A stretch of 5,090 nucleotides of DNA from NCBI GenBank assembly GCA_046498405.1, contig JAWOAS010000082.1, forward strand, positions 1-5,090, read 5' to 3'. Within the stretch, counting starts at the first letter, position 1; each line of letters starts with the position of its first letter. Below are positions 5,050-5,090 of the stretch, piece after piece. The notes beneath the pieces are model-generated. The model did not search any database, had not been told where the DNA came from, and saw nothing but the letters and a program-made list of their open reading frames with translations. The position numbers were made by a program, and so were the translations under genes. Source of the stretch: T1Sed10-49 sp046498405 (lineage in GTDB: Bacteria > Actinomycetota > Nitriliruptoria > Euzebyales > Egibacteraceae).

Positions 5050-5090
5050 GGGGAGTCGTTGCGGATGCGCACGTCGATCGTGTCGTAGTT
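4849..5090. repeat. 94-bp perfect inverted repeat at the window end
   Basis: Bases 4849-4942 and 4997-5090 are exact reverse complements over 94 bp, separated by 54 bases (4943-4996). The left arm is ordinary VanW coding sequence. The right arm runs to the last base of the window, so the repeat may extend further. The minus strand of the right arm re-encodes the same peptide (IRNDSPYGLLIDTSHTDSS). A perfect coding-sequence palindrome ending exactly at the edge points to a fold-back artefact of assembly or whole-genome amplification rather than a biological element. Confidence 0.97.

Noticed and set aside
4890..5072. Minus-strand 60-codon frame resembling the VanW C-terminus
   Set aside because: It is only the reverse-complement copy within the terminal inverted repeat, not a second VanW gene.
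1..5090. CRISPR array, insertion sequence, prophage or defence system
   Set aside because: No spaced direct repeats, transposase, integrase, phage or nuclease motifs are visible in any frame.

Overview
The window is very GC-rich DNA that is strongly biased to G or C at third codon positions. It has actinobacterial-style features: GTG starts, a tRNA gene without an encoded CCA end, hairpins without T-tracts, and a VanW-family envelope protein. I infer an actinomycetote, possibly from a metagenome or single-cell assembly; no gene here fixes the lineage more closely.

Layout. Positions 1-82 hold the last 26 codons of an unidentified plus-strand gene. It is followed at once, with a ribosome binding site overlapping its stop, by the first ~20 codons of an SGNH/GDSL hydrolase. 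That reading frame loses family resemblance near position 155-160, where a strong hairpin (160-202) begins. A tRNA-Val(GAC) gene (305-377) follows. A gene-free stretch of about 290 bases then leads to a 389-residue MFS transporter (667-1836), probably a proton-coupled drug or metabolite exporter. A 65-residue membrane protein gene (1840-2037, minus) converges on it with a 3-base gap. A gene-free stretch (2038-2419) carries two hairpins that could end transcription. Next is a two-gene minus-strand operon, thioredoxin then a DUF302 protein (3203 down to 2420), overlapping by 8 bases. The last gene is a plus-strand VanW-family protein (from 3367), divergent from the operon.

How they work together. 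The clearest functional unit is the thioredoxin-DUF302 operon. Its upstream region contains an exact match to the GGAAT-N18-GTT promoter consensus of SigR/SigH redox-stress sigma factors. Between the two promoter elements lies a TACCC-N4-GGGTA inverted repeat resembling operators of CsoR/CstR-family copper or persulfide repressors. Together with conserved cysteines in both proteins, this suggests a thiol-stress or persulfide/copper-responsive redox module; that is inference. The VanW protein is membrane-anchored and probably acts on or near peptidoglycan. The MFS protein and the small membrane protein have no evident link to the operon.

Caution. The last 94 bases (4997-5090) are an exact reverse complement of 4849-4942. 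This looks like a fold-back assembly or amplification artefact at a contig end. The last ~17 residues and the stop codon of the VanW reading frame are therefore probably not genuine.
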